A stretch of 64,000 bases of DNA from Chlorobiaceae bacterium (GCA_013334755.1 JAAXWX010000002.1:1-64000), one strand, 5' to 3'; counted from the stretch's first letter, positions 36,476 through 50,386 are shown. The notes: generated by a model from the sequence alone, not told the origin. A program made the numbers and translations.

Positions 36476-37390
36476 TTATCCTCTTGGATGAAATGTTTTG
36501 TGTACCTCTTTGATAAAAGAACGGTCGATATGCGTGTAGATCTGGGTCGTGACAATTGAGCGGTGACCGAGCATCTCCTGGACTGCTCGAAGATCAGCCC
36601 CGCCTTCGAGCAGATGAGTGGCAAAGGTATGGCGGAACGTATGAGGGCTGATATTTTTTTCAATCCCTGACATGCCGGCATATTTTTGCACCATGGTAAA
36701 GAGGGCCATTCGTGAGAGTTTTATTCCGCGTGCATTCAAAAAAAGGTAGTCATCGGAGTTCCGCTGTACCAGTGAAAAACGAAGTTCTGTCTGATATCGT
36801 TTGATCCATGAGATGGCAGAGCCGCCGATGGGTACAAGCCTTTCCTTTGATCCCTTGCCGAAGATTCTGACAAAACCTGCATCGAGAAAGAGGTTCTGCT
36901 GCTGAATGTTGACGAGTTCGCTGACCCTTACGCCGGTAGCGTAAAGGAGCTCAAGAATTGCTTTGTCACGAATAACATATTTGCCGGGAGGGTTCATGGC
37001 CTGTGGTGCTGCAAGCAGGCGTATGGTTTCATCGACCGTCAAAACGCTTGGGAGGTATCGGGCTTTTTTTGGCTGATGGATGTTTTCTGCCGGGTTAGTT
37101 TCAAGCAGGCGTTCGACAACCAGAAATTTATGAAAAGAGCGGATTGCTGAAATGTTTCGTGCTATTGAGCTTGCTTCGAGGCCTATACTGTAAAGCTCGC
37201 CAATGAACTCCTCAATATGGCGGTTTGTTATTTCCGTCATCGGTCTGGAACTCTGCTGCATGAACAACAGGTAGCGCTTGAGGTCGTTACTGTATGACTC
37301 ACTGGTGTTTGCTGAAAAGTTGCGCTCGATGAGGATATAGTTCAGGTAGCTGTCAAGAGCGTTCTGGTAGTTATGATGCAACGTGTTCAT
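36476..37390 (-). CDS. xerD: Tyrosine recombinase XerD
   Basis: Resolves chromosome dimers at dif with a XerC partner. I set the start at 37390 (MNTLHHNYQ) because an AGAAGG site lies eight bases upstream; the track's longer form runs back through rsmB. The 304-residue product has the SAM-like core-binding N-domain (LDSYLNYILIERNFSANTSESYSNDL) and catalytic residues in ATGVRVSELVN (Arg), HTFRHTFATHLLEGGADLR (His-x-x-Arg) and GHRSIVTTQIYTHI (nucleophilic Tyr). XerC and XerD are hard to tell apart by eye, so the D assignment is moderate. It follows rsmB by four bases. Confidence 0.88.
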   Translation of the reverse strand: MNTLHHNYQNALDSYLNYILIERNFSANTSESYSNDLKRYLLFMQQSSRPMTEITNRHIEEFIGELYSIGLEASSIARNISAIRSFHKFLVVERLLETNPAENIHQPKKARYLPSVLTVDETIRLLAAPQAMNPPGKYVIRDKAILELLYATGVRVSELVNIQQQNLFLDAGFVRIFGKGSKERLVPIGGSAISWIKRYQTELRFSLVQRNSDDYLFLNARGIKLSRMALFTMVQKYAGMSGIEKNISPHTFRHTFATHLLEGGADLRAVQEMLGHRSIVTTQIYTHIDRSFIKEVHKTFHPRG

Positions 37391-37394
37391 ACGC

Positions 37395-38732
37395 TTACCT
37401 TCTGACTTTCCGAAGTCGCTGGCAGAATCCGCCGTCAAAACCCGGATGTTCCCCAGGCAATGTAAGAATTGTTCCATTTCCCTCTTTGCCCTGCCGAAAC
37501 TGTTCAGGGACGTTTTCACCAACAGGATCGACAATAAAATCAGGGTGTTTTCGAAGAAATGCCTCGATCTGCATACTGTTTTCTTCCGGTTCGATCGAAC
37601 AGGTTGCATAGACCAGAATACCCTCCTCACCAAGTAGTTCCGCCGCATGATCAAGCAGTTCTGCCTGGAGAATCTGAAGCTCCTGAAGTATTTCGGGGTT
37701 CAGTTTCCATCGTAGTTCCGCACGTCGTCCAAGTACTCCGCTGCCCGTACAGGGAGCGTCGAGCAGGATGGAGTCAGGACGGGTTTCAGGGGTAAAATAG
37801 CGTGCATCTGCTGCCAGAGTACTGATAATGGTGATGCCGAGAGCCTTGGCATGATCCTCTATTTTTGCAAGTTTCTGTTCATAACGGTCAACAGCGGTAA
37901 TCCGGCCACTGTTTTCCATCAGTTCTGCCATGAAGGTGGCTTTCCCTCCCGGCGCTGCGCACAGATCGAGCACGTTGCTGCCTGGCGCAGGTTTCAGCAG
38001 CAGGCAGGCAAGCGCCTGTGTCGGGTTCTGAACGGTGAGACGTCCGTCGGTCACGGCGGGTTCAAAGGTGGGAAAATCCTTTGAGAGAAAGACGTTTGCA
38101 ATCCCGCTCTTTTCATGTGACACGTCCGCAATTGATATGTCGGAAAAAAGCTCTTCTGCTGAACTTTTCAGCCGGTTTATTCTAAATCCGAAAAGTGGAA
38201 ACTGGTTGTTATAAACGAGGATTGACTCGCTTTTTTCTCTTCCGTAAACTGCAGTCCAGCGTTCAACAAGCCACAGGGGGTGTGAATATTTTACAGAGAG
38301 CTGTTCTTCCACCCCCTTCTGCTTCAGCCATTCGTCAAGATGGACGCTTTCAGGAGTGATTTTTCTTAACACTCCATTGACCAGTTTCGACATCCGCTCA
38401 CCCTTGTATTTTCTGGCAAGTTTTACGCATTCGTTAACGGCCGCCCAGTCGGGTACCTTGTCGAGAAACAGAATCTGATAGACTCCGAGACGGAGAATAT
38501 TTTTCAAGACCGGAGCGGCCTTTTGAAGGTTATGGTGGTAAAATCGGCCGATAATGAAATCAAGCTGAAGACGGTAGCGCAGCACTCCGTTGACAAGTCC
38601 TGTTGAGAGTGCCCGGTCAATGCGGTTCAGTGCAGTGTGTTGCAGTGCGCGGTGCAGTACCTGATCTGATCGATGGCTTCCTGTTTCAAGTGATTGCAGA
38701 ACTTGCAAAGCCAGTTCTCGTGCTGTGATCAT
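37395..38732 (-). CDS. rsmB: 16S rRNA m5C967 methyltransferase RsmB
   Basis: Methylates C967 of 16S rRNA. The 445-residue protein has the N-terminal NusB-like domain (ARELALQVLQSLE... to about 150) and a Rossmann methyltransferase domain with the SAM site VLDLCAAPGGKATFMAEL, DAPCTGSGVLGRR (TC/PC motif) and the catalytic Cys in VYATCSIEPEEN. It ends four bases before xerD. The region upstream is divergent from the metY riboswitch. Confidence 0.93.
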   Translation of the reverse strand: MITARELALQVLQSLETGSHRSDQVLHRALQHTALNRIDRALSTGLVNGVLRYRLQLDFIIGRFYHHNLQKAAPVLKNILRLGVYQILFLDKVPDWAAVNECVKLARKYKGERMSKLVNGVLRKITPESVHLDEWLKQKGVEEQLSVKYSHPLWLVERWTAVYGREKSESILVYNNQFPLFGFRINRLKSSAEELFSDISIADVSHEKSGIANVFLSKDFPTFEPAVTDGRLTVQNPTQALACLLLKPAPGSNVLDLCAAPGGKATFMAELMENSGRITAVDRYEQKLAKIEDHAKALGITIISTLAADARYFTPETRPDSILLDAPCTGSGVLGRRAELRWKLNPEILQELQILQAELLDHAAELLGEEGILVYATCSIEPEENSMQIEAFLRKHPDFIVDPVGENVPEQFRQGKEGNGTILTLPGEHPGFDGGFCQRLRKVRR

Positions 38733-38819
38733 GAGTAATAATTAAAAGCAATTAAAATACCCTGGGTACTTCAGGCTGTTTGTAAAATACTATTCCCTGT
38801 TGTAGATTAATCGAACTAA

Positions 38820-41433
<2,614 letters not shown>

Positions 41434-41449
<16 letters not shown>

Positions 41450-42729
41450 GTAATTTCGTCAAATCTGGTATAGTGCCGCAAAACCTCCGGAACCATGATT
41501 GTGCCATCAGCTGTCTGGTAATGCTCAAGCAGGGAAACCATGAGACGTGAAGTTGCCAGGCCTGAGCCATTCAGGGTGTGTACGAATTCCGGTTTTGCGT
41601 TGCTGTCAGGCTTGAACCGGATGTTGGCGCGCCTTGCCTGGTAATCCTCAAAGTTTGAGCAGCTCGATGCCTCAAGATATTTCTGTTCAGCTGGTGACCA
41701 GACCTCAATATCATAGCATTTTGTTGCGTTGGCACTGATGTCGCCGCTGCAGAGCAAAAGCACCCGGTAAGGGATTTTCAGGGCGGTGAGAATTGCCTCA
41801 GCGTTCTCACGGATCTTTTCAAGGGCTTCATACGACTCTTCGGGTCGGGTAAACTTTACCATTTCAACCTTGTTGAACTGGTGTACCCTGAGGAATCCCC
41901 GGGTGTCCTTGCCATAACTGCCGGCTTCGCGGCGGAAACATGCAGAATAGGCTGCATAGGAAATTGGCAATGCCTTTGCATCCAGCATTTCTCCCCGGTG
42001 CAGATTGGTTATCGGTACTTCTGCTGTCGGAATGGCGTAGAGGTCATCCTCCTCCATATGGTAGACTTGATCAGCGAATTTCGGCCACTGCCCGGTTCCT
42101 CTGAGCGATTCCTGATTGACAAAAAATGGCGGAAAGACTTCAGTATAGCCGTGACGTTCAGTGTGGCAGTCGAGCATAAAATTGATAAGGGCACGTTCAA
42201 GTCGGGCACCCTTGCCTATATAAACAGGAAATCCTGCTCCGCAAACCTTTGCACCTCGTTCAAAATCAAGAATCCGGAGGGATTTACCCAGTTCAAGGTG
42301 ATTCTTGACCGCAAAGTCAAGATGGTGGGTAAAGGATACCGGATCTTTGAAAATCTGGTTATCGTCAGCGGAACGTCCTGCAGGAACAGATGGATGCAGC
42401 TTGTTGGGGAGCCCAAGAAGGATAGTCTCAATTTCCTCTTCAAGACGGCCAAGCGAAGCATTCATGACGGTAATTTCTTCCGAAACTGATTTCATCTGCA
42501 TGATAAGCTCTTCAGATGAACCGACCCCGCTTTTTTTTATGTCAGCGACCTCTTTTGAAACCTTGTTGCGGATCGCTTTCAGATCGTCCGAACGCTGTAC
42601 CAGTCCTTTTCGCTCCTTGTCGAGGTCAAGAAGCTGTGCAACTTTTGGTTCCTCGGCGGCAAGCTGGCGGTTGTGCAGCATGGCAATGATTTCTTCCGGA
42701 TGCTGACGGATACTGTTTATATCAAGCAT
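41434..42729 (-). CDS. serS: Seryl-tRNA synthetase
   Basis: Class II synthetase that charges tRNA-Ser and tRNA-Sec. The 431 residues comprise an N-terminal antiparallel coiled-coil arm (about 30-110), motif 2 ([26 protein letters not shown]) and motif 3 ([18 protein letters not shown]). It lies downstream of the YqeY gene by 18 bases in the same direction. The C-terminal codons overlap metX. Confidence 0.96.
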
Positions 42730-42747
42730 GATTATCTTGAGAAAGGG

Positions 42748-43206
42748 TTATGCTGAAAGCAGTGACTTGACGATTTCCTGGACTTTTGTGCCGTCAGCCT
42801 TGCCCTTGAGCGCTTTCATGGCCTGACCCATCACTTTGCCGATATCTTTCATTGATGTTGCACCTGTTTTTGCAACAATATCTTCCACAACGGCCCTCAG
42901 GTCATCATCGGAAACCGGTTCCGGCAGATACTCTTCAATAACGGCAAGTTCCGAAAGTTCAGTTGCAGCCAGGTCAGGACGGTTCCCGGCTGTAAACTGC
43001 TCGATGGCATCCCTGCGCTTTTTTGCAAGGCTGACGAGTACTTCAATCTCCTGCTCGTCACTCAAAACTCCCTTGCCGGCAACGCGGATGGAGACCTCTT
43101 TTTCAAGGAGCGATGCTCTTATGGAACGGATGGCGTTCAGACGGGTTTTGTCGCCACTTTTCATTGAATTTTTCAGATCCAGGTCTATTTTTTCTTTCAG
43201 ACTCAT
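42748..43206 (-). CDS. GatB/YqeY domain protein
   Basis: A 152-residue protein (MSLKEKIDLDLKNSMKSGDKTRLNAIRSI) with the YqeY layout: an N-terminal helical bundle and a C-terminal domain resembling the tRNA-binding tail of GatB (MKDIGKVMGQAMKALKGKADG). It is thought to act in tRNA-dependent amidation or a related process, but its role is unproven. It precedes serS. Confidence 0.92.
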   Translation of the reverse strand: MSLKEKIDLDLKNSMKSGDKTRLNAIRSIRASLLEKEVSIRVAGKGVLSDEQEIEVLVSLAKKRRDAIEQFTAGNRPDLAATELSELAVIEEYLPEPVSDDDLRAVVEDIVAKTGATSMKDIGKVMGQAMKALKGKADGTKVQEIVKSLLSA

Positions 43207-43295
43207 GGTTATTGATGCTCAATAGGTTTTTTTAAAAAGAAGAACCGGAAAATACAGGAAAAATAAATGCTTTCCCACAAGAGCTTTTGCTTTGT

Positions 43296-44027
43296 TTATT
43301 CATTGATATCCCCGCAAACCGGCCTGAATACAAGTTCTTCTACCGATGTCCGCTGCGGCATCAAATAGGCGTTGACAACAGGGGCGGAAATATCTTCTGG
43401 TTTCATCATGACGGATTTCATGGCATCAGGAACCTCCCCCCACATGGGCGTGTAAACTGCACCGGGCATGACATTGGTAATGCGTACGTTGCATGTTTTA
43501 GCATAGAGCCGCAATACCTCAACCAATCCTTTCTGTCCAAACTTCGACATGCAATAGATTGAGGAGCTTTTGAACGCTGTTTCAGCAGCAATTGAGGTGA
43601 TAAAGAAAATATGTCCAGACCTCTTTTCTTCCATGACGGCAAAAACTTTTTGCGTGAGGAAAAAAGTACCTTTGAGGTTTATCGACATCGTATAGTCAAA
43701 ATCTTCTTCTGTAAGTTCGGTGAGTGGTTTGAAGCGCCCGACACCGGCATTGTTGACCAGGCAATCAATAGTGCCGTGGCGCTCAAGTGTGGTGTTGACG
43801 AGCTGATCAATCTGGCCTGTATCGGCAATATCCACCTGAAATATATCCGCAGCAGCTCCGTAAGATTGACATTCGGCAGCGACAGATTCCAGATCGGACA
43901 AGGTTCGCGATGCAAGAATCAGGACAGGATCAAACTCACTCTGTTTTCCGGCAGCTCTGGCAAAATCCAGGGCAATGGCTTTACCGATTCCTTTTCCGGC
44001 ACCGGTTATCATGATAACCTGTTTCAT
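43296..44027 (-). CDS. Short-chain dehydrogenase/reductase
   Basis: A 243-residue Rossmann-fold oxidoreductase. The NAD(P)-binding TGAGKGIGKAIALDFA, the structural NNAGVG, the catalytic Ser (FFITSIAAETAF), YxxxK (YCMSKFGQKG) and VMPGAVYTPMW are all present. Ala/Arg after the first strand (ASRTLSDLE) favours NADP(H). Resembles sepiapterin-reductase-like and FabG-like enzymes; the substrate is unknown. Confidence 0.88.
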   Translation of the reverse strand: MKQVIMITGAGKGIGKAIALDFARAAGKQSEFDPVLILASRTLSDLESVAAECQSYGAAADIFQVDIADTGQIDQLVNTTLERHGTIDCLVNNAGVGRFKPLTELTEEDFDYTMSINLKGTFFLTQKVFAVMEEKRSGHIFFITSIAAETAFKSSSIYCMSKFGQKGLVEVLRLYAKTCNVRITNVMPGAVYTPMWGEVPDAMKSVMMKPEDISAPVVNAYLMPQRTSVEELVFRPVCGDINE

Positions 44028-44241
44028 ATTTTTTATGGATTAACAGTTTGTTTATCTGTACAAGAAATAATTTCTCGATTCTGTTATGACGTGTAAATAC
44101 TGTGCTGTTATGGTGTTTTTTTTGGCATATAACGAAATAACTGAGAAAAGTTTTTTATATTTTCAGTGTAAATGAGCCGCTGTTGCGTCCCCCGATGTCG
44201 CATTACAGATCCTTTAAAAATGGTAAATATTAACGTTTATC

Positions 44242-44496
44242 ATGGCAATAAGTAAAGTTAAATGGTTTGATGGGAAAAAAGGCTACGGCTTTCTTTTGAA
44301 TCCGGAGGGAGGGGAGGATATTTTTGTTCATTTTTCTGCTATCCAGTCAGAACAGAGCTTCAAGGTGCTGAACCAGGATGCCGAAGTTGATTTCGAGCTT
44401 GACAAAACTCAGAAGGGGTTGCAGGCAAAGAATGTTCGTGAAATCTCCCTGAACAATTCAGCAAACACTCAACCATCCCAGGTTTCTTTCGGCTGA
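44242..44496 (+). CDS. Cold-shock domain protein
   Basis: An 84-residue nucleic-acid-binding OB-fold protein. RNP1 is KGYGFLLNP and RNP2 is DIFVHFSAI; the [12 protein letters not shown] start is standard. The tail is Asn/Gln/Ser-rich ([14 protein letters not shown]), slightly longer than CspA. No clear ribosome binding site precedes the ATG; the roughly 200-base AT-rich upstream gap could hold a long leader as in other csp genes. Confidence 0.93.
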   Translation: MAISKVKWFDGKKGYGFLLNPEGGEDIFVHFSAIQSEQSFKVLNQDAEVDFELDKTQKGLQAKNVREISLNNSANTQPSQVSFG

Positions 44497-44505
44497 AGTC
44501 AGGAA

Positions 44506-45174
44506 TCAGAGAAGGGAGCTTTCCCTGAAGCTGAACCATCCCGTTTTTCCTATAATAATGTGATCCAGCAAGTCTATCTGGATGACGGCGCTTGCCTGTT
44601 TGAGGAGGTTTGTTACCTGCTTGTCGGCACTGCTTGGCTCAACGTCGCCTGACGGGTGGTTATGTACAAGTATGATGGCGTGAGAGCTCTCTTTTATTGC
44701 GCCCTTGAAAACCTCTCTTGGGTGAATGAGTGCGGCATTCAGCGTTCCGACAGAAACAAGTTCAGTTTTGATGATCTGGTTTTTGGTGTTCAGATGCAGC
44801 ACAAAGAGATGTTCTTTCGTTTCATCCGGAATCCGGCCGCTCATATATTCAAAAATGTCTCTTGCAGCCTGAATTTTTTTATTGAGATTACGGCTATAGT
44901 GGAGCCTTTTGTTCAGCTCAAAAATGGCAACGATCTGCATGGCTTTTGTTTCCCCGATTCCCTTTATCTCCTGCAGCTCTCCGAGCGTGATATTAGCCAG
45001 TTTTTCAAGTCCGAATCGGGCGATAAGCTCATTGCAGGTATCAACAATGTTGTGATTTTTTGTTCCGGTTCGCAGGATAATCGCCAGAAGTTCAGCCGGG
45101 CTGAGTGATGCTGGTCCACTGCTGAGAAAGCGCTCCCTTGGTCTGTTTTCAGGGTCAAAATCATGGATTTTCAT
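44506..45174 (-). CDS. radC: RadC/YicR-type JAB-domain protein
   Basis: A 222-residue protein with N-terminal helix-hairpin-helix segments ([17 protein letters not shown] type, here [17 protein letters not shown]) and a C-terminal JAB/MPN metalloprotease-like domain with [30 protein letters not shown], the zinc motif of the fold. Traditionally named RadC, but its role in repair is doubtful. It is convergent with the cold-shock gene (nine bases apart). Confidence 0.9.
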   Translation of the reverse strand: MKIHDFDPENRPRERFLSSGPASLSPAELLAIILRTGTKNHNIVDTCNELIARFGLEKLANITLGELQEIKGIGETKAMQIVAIFELNKRLHYSRNLNKKIQAARDIFEYMSGRIPDETKEHLFVLHLNTKNQIIKTELVSVGTLNAALIHPREVFKGAIKESSHAIILVHNHPSGDVEPSSADKQVTNLLKQASAVIQIDLLDHIIIGKTGWFSFRESSLL

Positions 45175-45263
45175 TATTCATCCCTTACCCTTGGTGTTGT
45201 ATACGCGTAATGTTGTGAGCGTAATATTTATATAAAATTAACGTAAAGAAAAGGAGGTAAAAG

Positions 45264-45380
45264 ATGAAATGCTTTTCTGTTTTTTGTTCAGGTATTGTTG
45301 AGAGGTGTTGCCACAAATCGTCCCGTGCGGTCAAAATCTTTGACAGTTCATCCACCCCGAAAGCCCTGTTATGTCAATAG
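45264..45380 (+). CDS. Cys-rich 38-residue ORF with a strong ribosome binding site
   Basis: An ATG at 45264 follows AAAGGAGGT, the best Shine-Dalgarno match in this part of the window, and opens a 38-codon frame (MKCFSVFCSGIVERCCHKSS...). Five residues are Cys. It is too short for the ORF track. A terminator-like hairpin begins before the stop codon. It could be a free-standing small protein or a leader peptide whose translation controls read-through into the secreted protein gene 80 bases downstream. I do not recognise the sequence. Confidence 0.5.
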   Translation: MKCFSVFCSGIVERCCHKSSRAVKIFDSSSTPKALLCQ

Positions 45381-45395
45381 GGCTGTTTGTTTTGT
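45362..45395 (+). terminator. Terminator-like hairpin overlapping the stop of the small ORF
   Basis: Stem AGCCCT / AGGGCT with an 11-base loop, followed by TGTTTGTTTTGT. The stem is short but GC-rich. Ribosomes finishing the 38-codon ORF would cover its left arm, so translation could influence termination. Confidence 0.5.
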
Positions 45396-45460
45396 CATAC
45401 CTTCACAATCAGGGTAATTTTATATCTTTGAGTAGTATTGTCAATCAAAAAGGGAGAATC

Positions 45461-46036
45461 ATGAAACTCAAAGCAGTATTTATTTTGATGATGGTATTAC
45501 TTGCAACTCATGGAGTGGTGATAGGTAGCGTGAATCAATCGGTAAAGAAAGATGTTACGCAACAATCATCATCACAAATTTTGATTGAAATGGCTGAAGA
45601 TGCAGTCAGAAAAGTGCTTAAAGATCCTTATGCAGCTCAATTCCGAAATGTACACGTCGGGCATGAAGATTTTAAGCCTGTGCGTGGGGAAGTAAATGCT
45701 AAAAATAGCTATGGAAGGTATAATGGATTTGAAAAATTTTTTGTCGGTATGATAAACGGGAAGGAAGAGGTTGGTCTTGAGAGTGATTTTAAAAAGATTC
45801 TTAGCAGAAAGACAAAATCATATGATACTGAATTGGGGATGCCGCCACAGTCAAACCGTGCTTTTTCAGCAAAGCTTCGCGACCTTACGCGGGGAGACGA
45901 GTCTATTCAGATTCTTTTTGATGATGATGCCGTGAAATATGGAGATGGAACTATTTTGGCAGCCTATAAAAAATCAAGCAAAACCTACAAAAAAGTCATG
46001 CGTCTGCAAAGAATAATGTTTGTGGAAGGGTGGTAG
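45461..46036 (+). CDS. Exported protein of unknown function
   Basis: The start is placed at 45461 (MKLKAVFILMMVLLATHG), eight bases after AGGGAG, rather than the track's 45371. The 191-residue product has a signal peptide (to about residue 24) and then a charged mature domain with AEDAVRKVLKDPYAAQFRNVHVG, which resembles a segment in small secreted proteins that carry a DPxSAxFR-like motif, followed by NSYGRYNGFEKFFVG. Function unknown. A bidirectional terminator separates it from dnaK. Confidence 0.65.
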   Translation: MKLKAVFILMMVLLATHGVVIGSVNQSVKKDVTQQSSSQILIEMAEDAVRKVLKDPYAAQFRNVHVGHEDFKPVRGEVNAKNSYGRYNGFEKFFVGMINGKEEVGLESDFKKILSRKTKSYDTELGMPPQSNRAFSAKLRDLTRGDESIQILFDDDAVKYGDGTILAAYKKSSKTYKKVMRLQRIMFVEGW

Positions 46037-46059
46037 CAGCATTTTTATAAGTTAATGTG

Positions 46060-46088
46060 AAAAAGCCCGGTATGCAGCCGGGCTTTTT
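46060..46088. terminator. Bidirectional terminator between the exported protein and dnaK
   Basis: Stem AAAAAGCCCGG / CCGGGCTTTTT with a seven-base centre. The A-run and T-run on opposite sides allow it to stop both converging transcripts. Confidence 0.92.
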
Positions 46089-46162
46089 CATTTCTTGTCA
46101 AGTTTAATTGCTTTCTGATGGTTTTTTGCCCATCATAAAAGCAATTTTTTTAAAGAATTAAC

Positions 46163-48097
<1,935 letters not shown>

Positions 48098-48135
48098 TTA
48101 TTTGATGGTGATAGAAAAAAACGGATTCAAAATGC

Positions 48136-48160
48136 ATGACCATCCACGATGGACGGTCAT
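48136..48160 (-). terminator. Hairpin between hsp20 and dnaK
   Basis: Arms ATGACC-A-TCCA and TGGA-C-GGTCAT around a three-base loop form a strong stem with one mismatch, directly after the hsp20 stop. On the minus strand no T-run follows immediately, but T-rich sequence begins about 15 bases later. It may partly terminate hsp20 messages or stabilise their 3' ends. Confidence 0.5.
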
Positions 48161-48164
48161 CATC

Positions 48165-48563
48165 TTAATTGATTGAAATTTCTTTTGTTTTTTTTACAGG
48201 CGATGCTTTTGGAAGTATTACATGAAGGATTCCATTATTGAAATCAGCATTAATATTTTCCTGATCAATCATCTCGCCAAGATTAAAGCTTCTCGAGAAG
48301 CTTCCTGATGATCGCTCTACGCGGTGGTAATTTTTCGTTGTCTCTTCCGTTTCCTGTTTTCTTTCCGCTTTTATGGTGAGTACATCATCTTCAATATTGA
48401 GTGAGATATTCTCCTTTGTAATACCTGGAAGTTCTGCATCAATATGAAAACCCTTCTCATCTTCCGAAATATCAACCTTGAACGCGGGAGCAGAAGGTAA
48501 TTGCGCGCCAGACCAGATGTCATCAAACAGTTTAAGCGGATCTTTTGATAATTTTAACAGCAT
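48165..48563 (-). CDS. Small heat-shock protein (Hsp20/alpha-crystallin)
   Basis: An ATP-independent holdase. I choose ATG 48563 ([17 protein letters not shown]) because AAGGAG lies seven bases upstream; the track start is 17 codons earlier. The 132-residue product has the alpha-crystallin domain: [53 protein letters not shown] and the terminal [11 protein letters not shown]. It is upstream of dnaK in the same direction. An inverted repeat lies in its promoter region. Confidence 0.92.
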   Translation of the reverse strand: MLLKLSKDPLKLFDDIWSGAQLPSAPAFKVDISEDEKGFHIDAELPGITKENISLNIEDDVLTIKAERKQETEETTKNYHRVERSSGSFSRSFNLGEMIDQENINADFNNGILHVILPKASPVKKTKEISIN

Positions 48564-48705
48564 GCCTTTCTCCTTTTTCACTTTTGCGTTGTTGTTATTT
48601 AATAATCTTTGCAATGAATAAACCGCTGAACCTTATACAGCAAAGATCATGCCAACGCCGGAATCACCTGTTTTGACTTATTATATTTGTCAAAAGTGAC
48701 GCATA

Positions 48706-48736
48706 TACGACAAAATAGTTATGCTTTTTTGTCGTA
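48706..48736. promoter_or_regulatory. Ten-base inverted repeat in the hsp20 upstream region
   Basis: TACGACAAAA and TTTTGTCGTA form a perfect repeat with an 11-base spacer. It lies between the end of the ArsR gene and hsp20, about 145 bases before the hsp20 start, close to a TTGACA (minus strand, near 48690) that could be a -35 box. I infer an operator; it does not match the CIRCE consensus. Confidence 0.45.
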
Positions 48737-48800
48737 GTGAAAAAATGTCAGACAGTGGTGGTAAAGAGAGCTGCAGGAATCGGATTGAGGATCAGAGAGA

Positions 48801-49196
48801 TCAGGCGGAGTGATTTGTTTGGATTTTCTGTACCCAGCAGAGGCGTTCCTGAAGGTTTTCAACAACACTTTTTGAACTTAGATAACAGGAGTAAACGACA
48901 CTTTCATCGGCTATGCGATAATAGCATTTCAATCCCTCTTTTCTTCGGCTTACAACACCGCATTCGTGCATCAGGGCCAGATGTTTGGAGATGTTTGCCT
49001 GGCTCGTATTCACTTCGTTGACGATCTCCTGTACCGTATGTTCCTGCCCGCAGAGAAAGCGCAATATCTTAAGTCGCATAGGTTCAGAGAGCAGCTTGAA
49101 TCGATTTGAAACGGCTACAAGCATTTCATCCGGCATATTAAGGTGCCATGTTTTAACCTCTTCTTCTGTGATGGTAACCGTCTTGCTCATGACCAT
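48801..49196 (-). CDS. ArsR-family transcriptional regulator
   Basis: A 131-residue winged-helix DNA-binding protein. The helix-turn-helix reads [61 protein letters not shown]. Cys residues at several points (CGQE, HECG, SCY, LCWV) could bind metal or sense redox, but the classical ELCVCD metal site is absent. It lies upstream of hsp20 on the same strand, with the inverted repeat between. ATG three codons in (MSKTVTI) is an equally good start. Confidence 0.85.
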   Translation of the reverse strand: MVMSKTVTITEEEVKTWHLNMPDEMLVAVSNRFKLLSEPMRLKILRFLCGQEHTVQEIVNEVNTSQANISKHLALMHECGVVSRRKEGLKCYYRIADESVVYSCYLSSKSVVENLQERLCWVQKIQTNHSA

Positions 49197-49345
49197 GAAA
49201 AACCTGTTGTTGCCTGGAGATTTGTTCTTCTCTTTGCAGTTGCTATTACGTATTAGGGTTTGAATGCCTATATAGTTCTTTATTTATCCAATTCAAACCG
49301 TGCACAACCTGAATGTTGTGATATTGGTGGATATCGTGTAAAGAA

Positions 49346-49603
49346 CTATTCATAAAGAAGGGTGTCTTCATGCTCTTTGGTACCAAGGCTGGTAAGTTGC
49401 ATGATCGACATAATCAGAGCCTGAGGAGCCTTAAACTGAATAATTTTTTCTTTGATGATCATCTTGGTTTTTTTTGCGTCTTCAAATTCCAGTCTGCACT
49501 CTTCACATTCCGAAAGATGCAGGAGAAATTCCTGTTCTTCATTCAGAGAAAGCTCGCCATCTACAGAGGCACTGATGAGTACGCCAGCTTTTTTGCAGTT
49601 CAT
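49346..49603 (-). CDS. Zinc-binding anti-sigma factor (ZAS-like), small
   Basis: An 85-residue protein if started at 49603 (MNCKKAGVLISASVDGEL); the track's form overlaps the sigma gene by 77 bases. The zinc-type motif HLSECEECR (HxxxCxxC) in the middle and the SASVDGELSLNEEQEFLLHLSEC start match ZAS anti-sigma domains. No membrane helix follows, so it would be soluble, as in RsrA-type redox sensors. It is directly downstream of an ECF sigma gene, which fits. Confidence 0.72.
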   Translation of the reverse strand: MNCKKAGVLISASVDGELSLNEEQEFLLHLSECEECRLEFEDAKKTKMIIKEKIIQFKAPQALIMSIMQLTSLGTKEHEDTLLYE

Positions 49604-49631
49604 AGTAAAAAAAGTTTGTGCGTATTGATGT

Positions 49632-50261
49632 TTATTGAGAATTATTGGTGTTGAAGCCATATTTTTTTGCATATCCTTCAAGTTGAGCTCGAAGAAGTTT
49701 TCTGCCACGGTATAACCTGGATCTTACTGTACCAATAGGGCTCTCTACCATATTTGCAATCTCTTCATAGGTAAAACCTTCAATATCACACAATTGAATC
49801 ACTTCCCTGAACTCTTCCGGTAATGAGTGAAGCGCCTGATAGACCTCTTCGTGCAGTAATGAATGAAAATAATCGCTTTCTGTTTCACTGGTGTCACTCC
49901 GGGTGTCCTTAATCGAATGATAAAAATCTTTAATAAGATCGTAATCAACCTTTCCCGGCTCTTTCGAGTTTTTGCGAAACCGGTTGATATAGTTGTTTTT
50001 CAGGATTTTAAACAGCCATGCCTTGCAGTTTGTTCCCCGCTCGAAAGAATTAAAAAATCGATAAGCCTTGAGGTAGGTTTCCTGTACCAGATCCTCCGCA
50101 TCACTCGGATTCATGGTTAAGTGAAGTGCATAGTTGTATAGCGCATTGAGATGAACTATGGCTTCACGTTGAAACTCGAGTTGCTTTTGATGCTCTTCAC
50201 GGGACAGTGACTCTTTTTTTGTCCTGGTTTTTGTGTGACGAGTCGGATCGGGTTTATCCAT
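49632..50261 (-). CDS. ECF-type RNA polymerase sigma factor (with ZAS partner)
   Basis: A 209-residue sigma factor. Region 2: [57 protein letters not shown]; region 4: [46 protein letters not shown]. The sequence resembles the SigR/RpoE group that pairs with ZAS anti-sigma factors controlling thiol-oxidative stress, matching the gene next to it. The N-terminal 25 residues are charged and low complexity. It is divergent from crtH. Confidence 0.92.
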   Translation of the reverse strand: MDKPDPTRHTKTRTKKESLSREEHQKQLEFQREAIVHLNALYNYALHLTMNPSDAEDLVQETYLKAYRFFNSFERGTNCKAWLFKILKNNYINRFRKNSKEPGKVDYDLIKDFYHSIKDTRSDTSETESDYFHSLLHEEVYQALHSLPEEFREVIQLCDIEGFTYEEIANMVESPIGTVRSRLYRGRKLLRAQLEGYAKKYGFNTNNSQ

Positions 50262-50386
50262 GAGCTTAAGTCTTCCGGGTTCAAATAGCGTTATTATGCA
50301 ATCAGGACGTCGTTTCTGTTAAAATAATTAATTTAAAGCAATATATTTTAAGGCTTTTCTGAACTTCCGCAATAAAATGCAAACGG

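Noticed and set aside
37391-37654. N-terminal extension of the xerD ORF
   Set aside because: It overlaps the catalytic end of rsmB in another frame; a clear AGAAGG site precedes the internal start at 37390.
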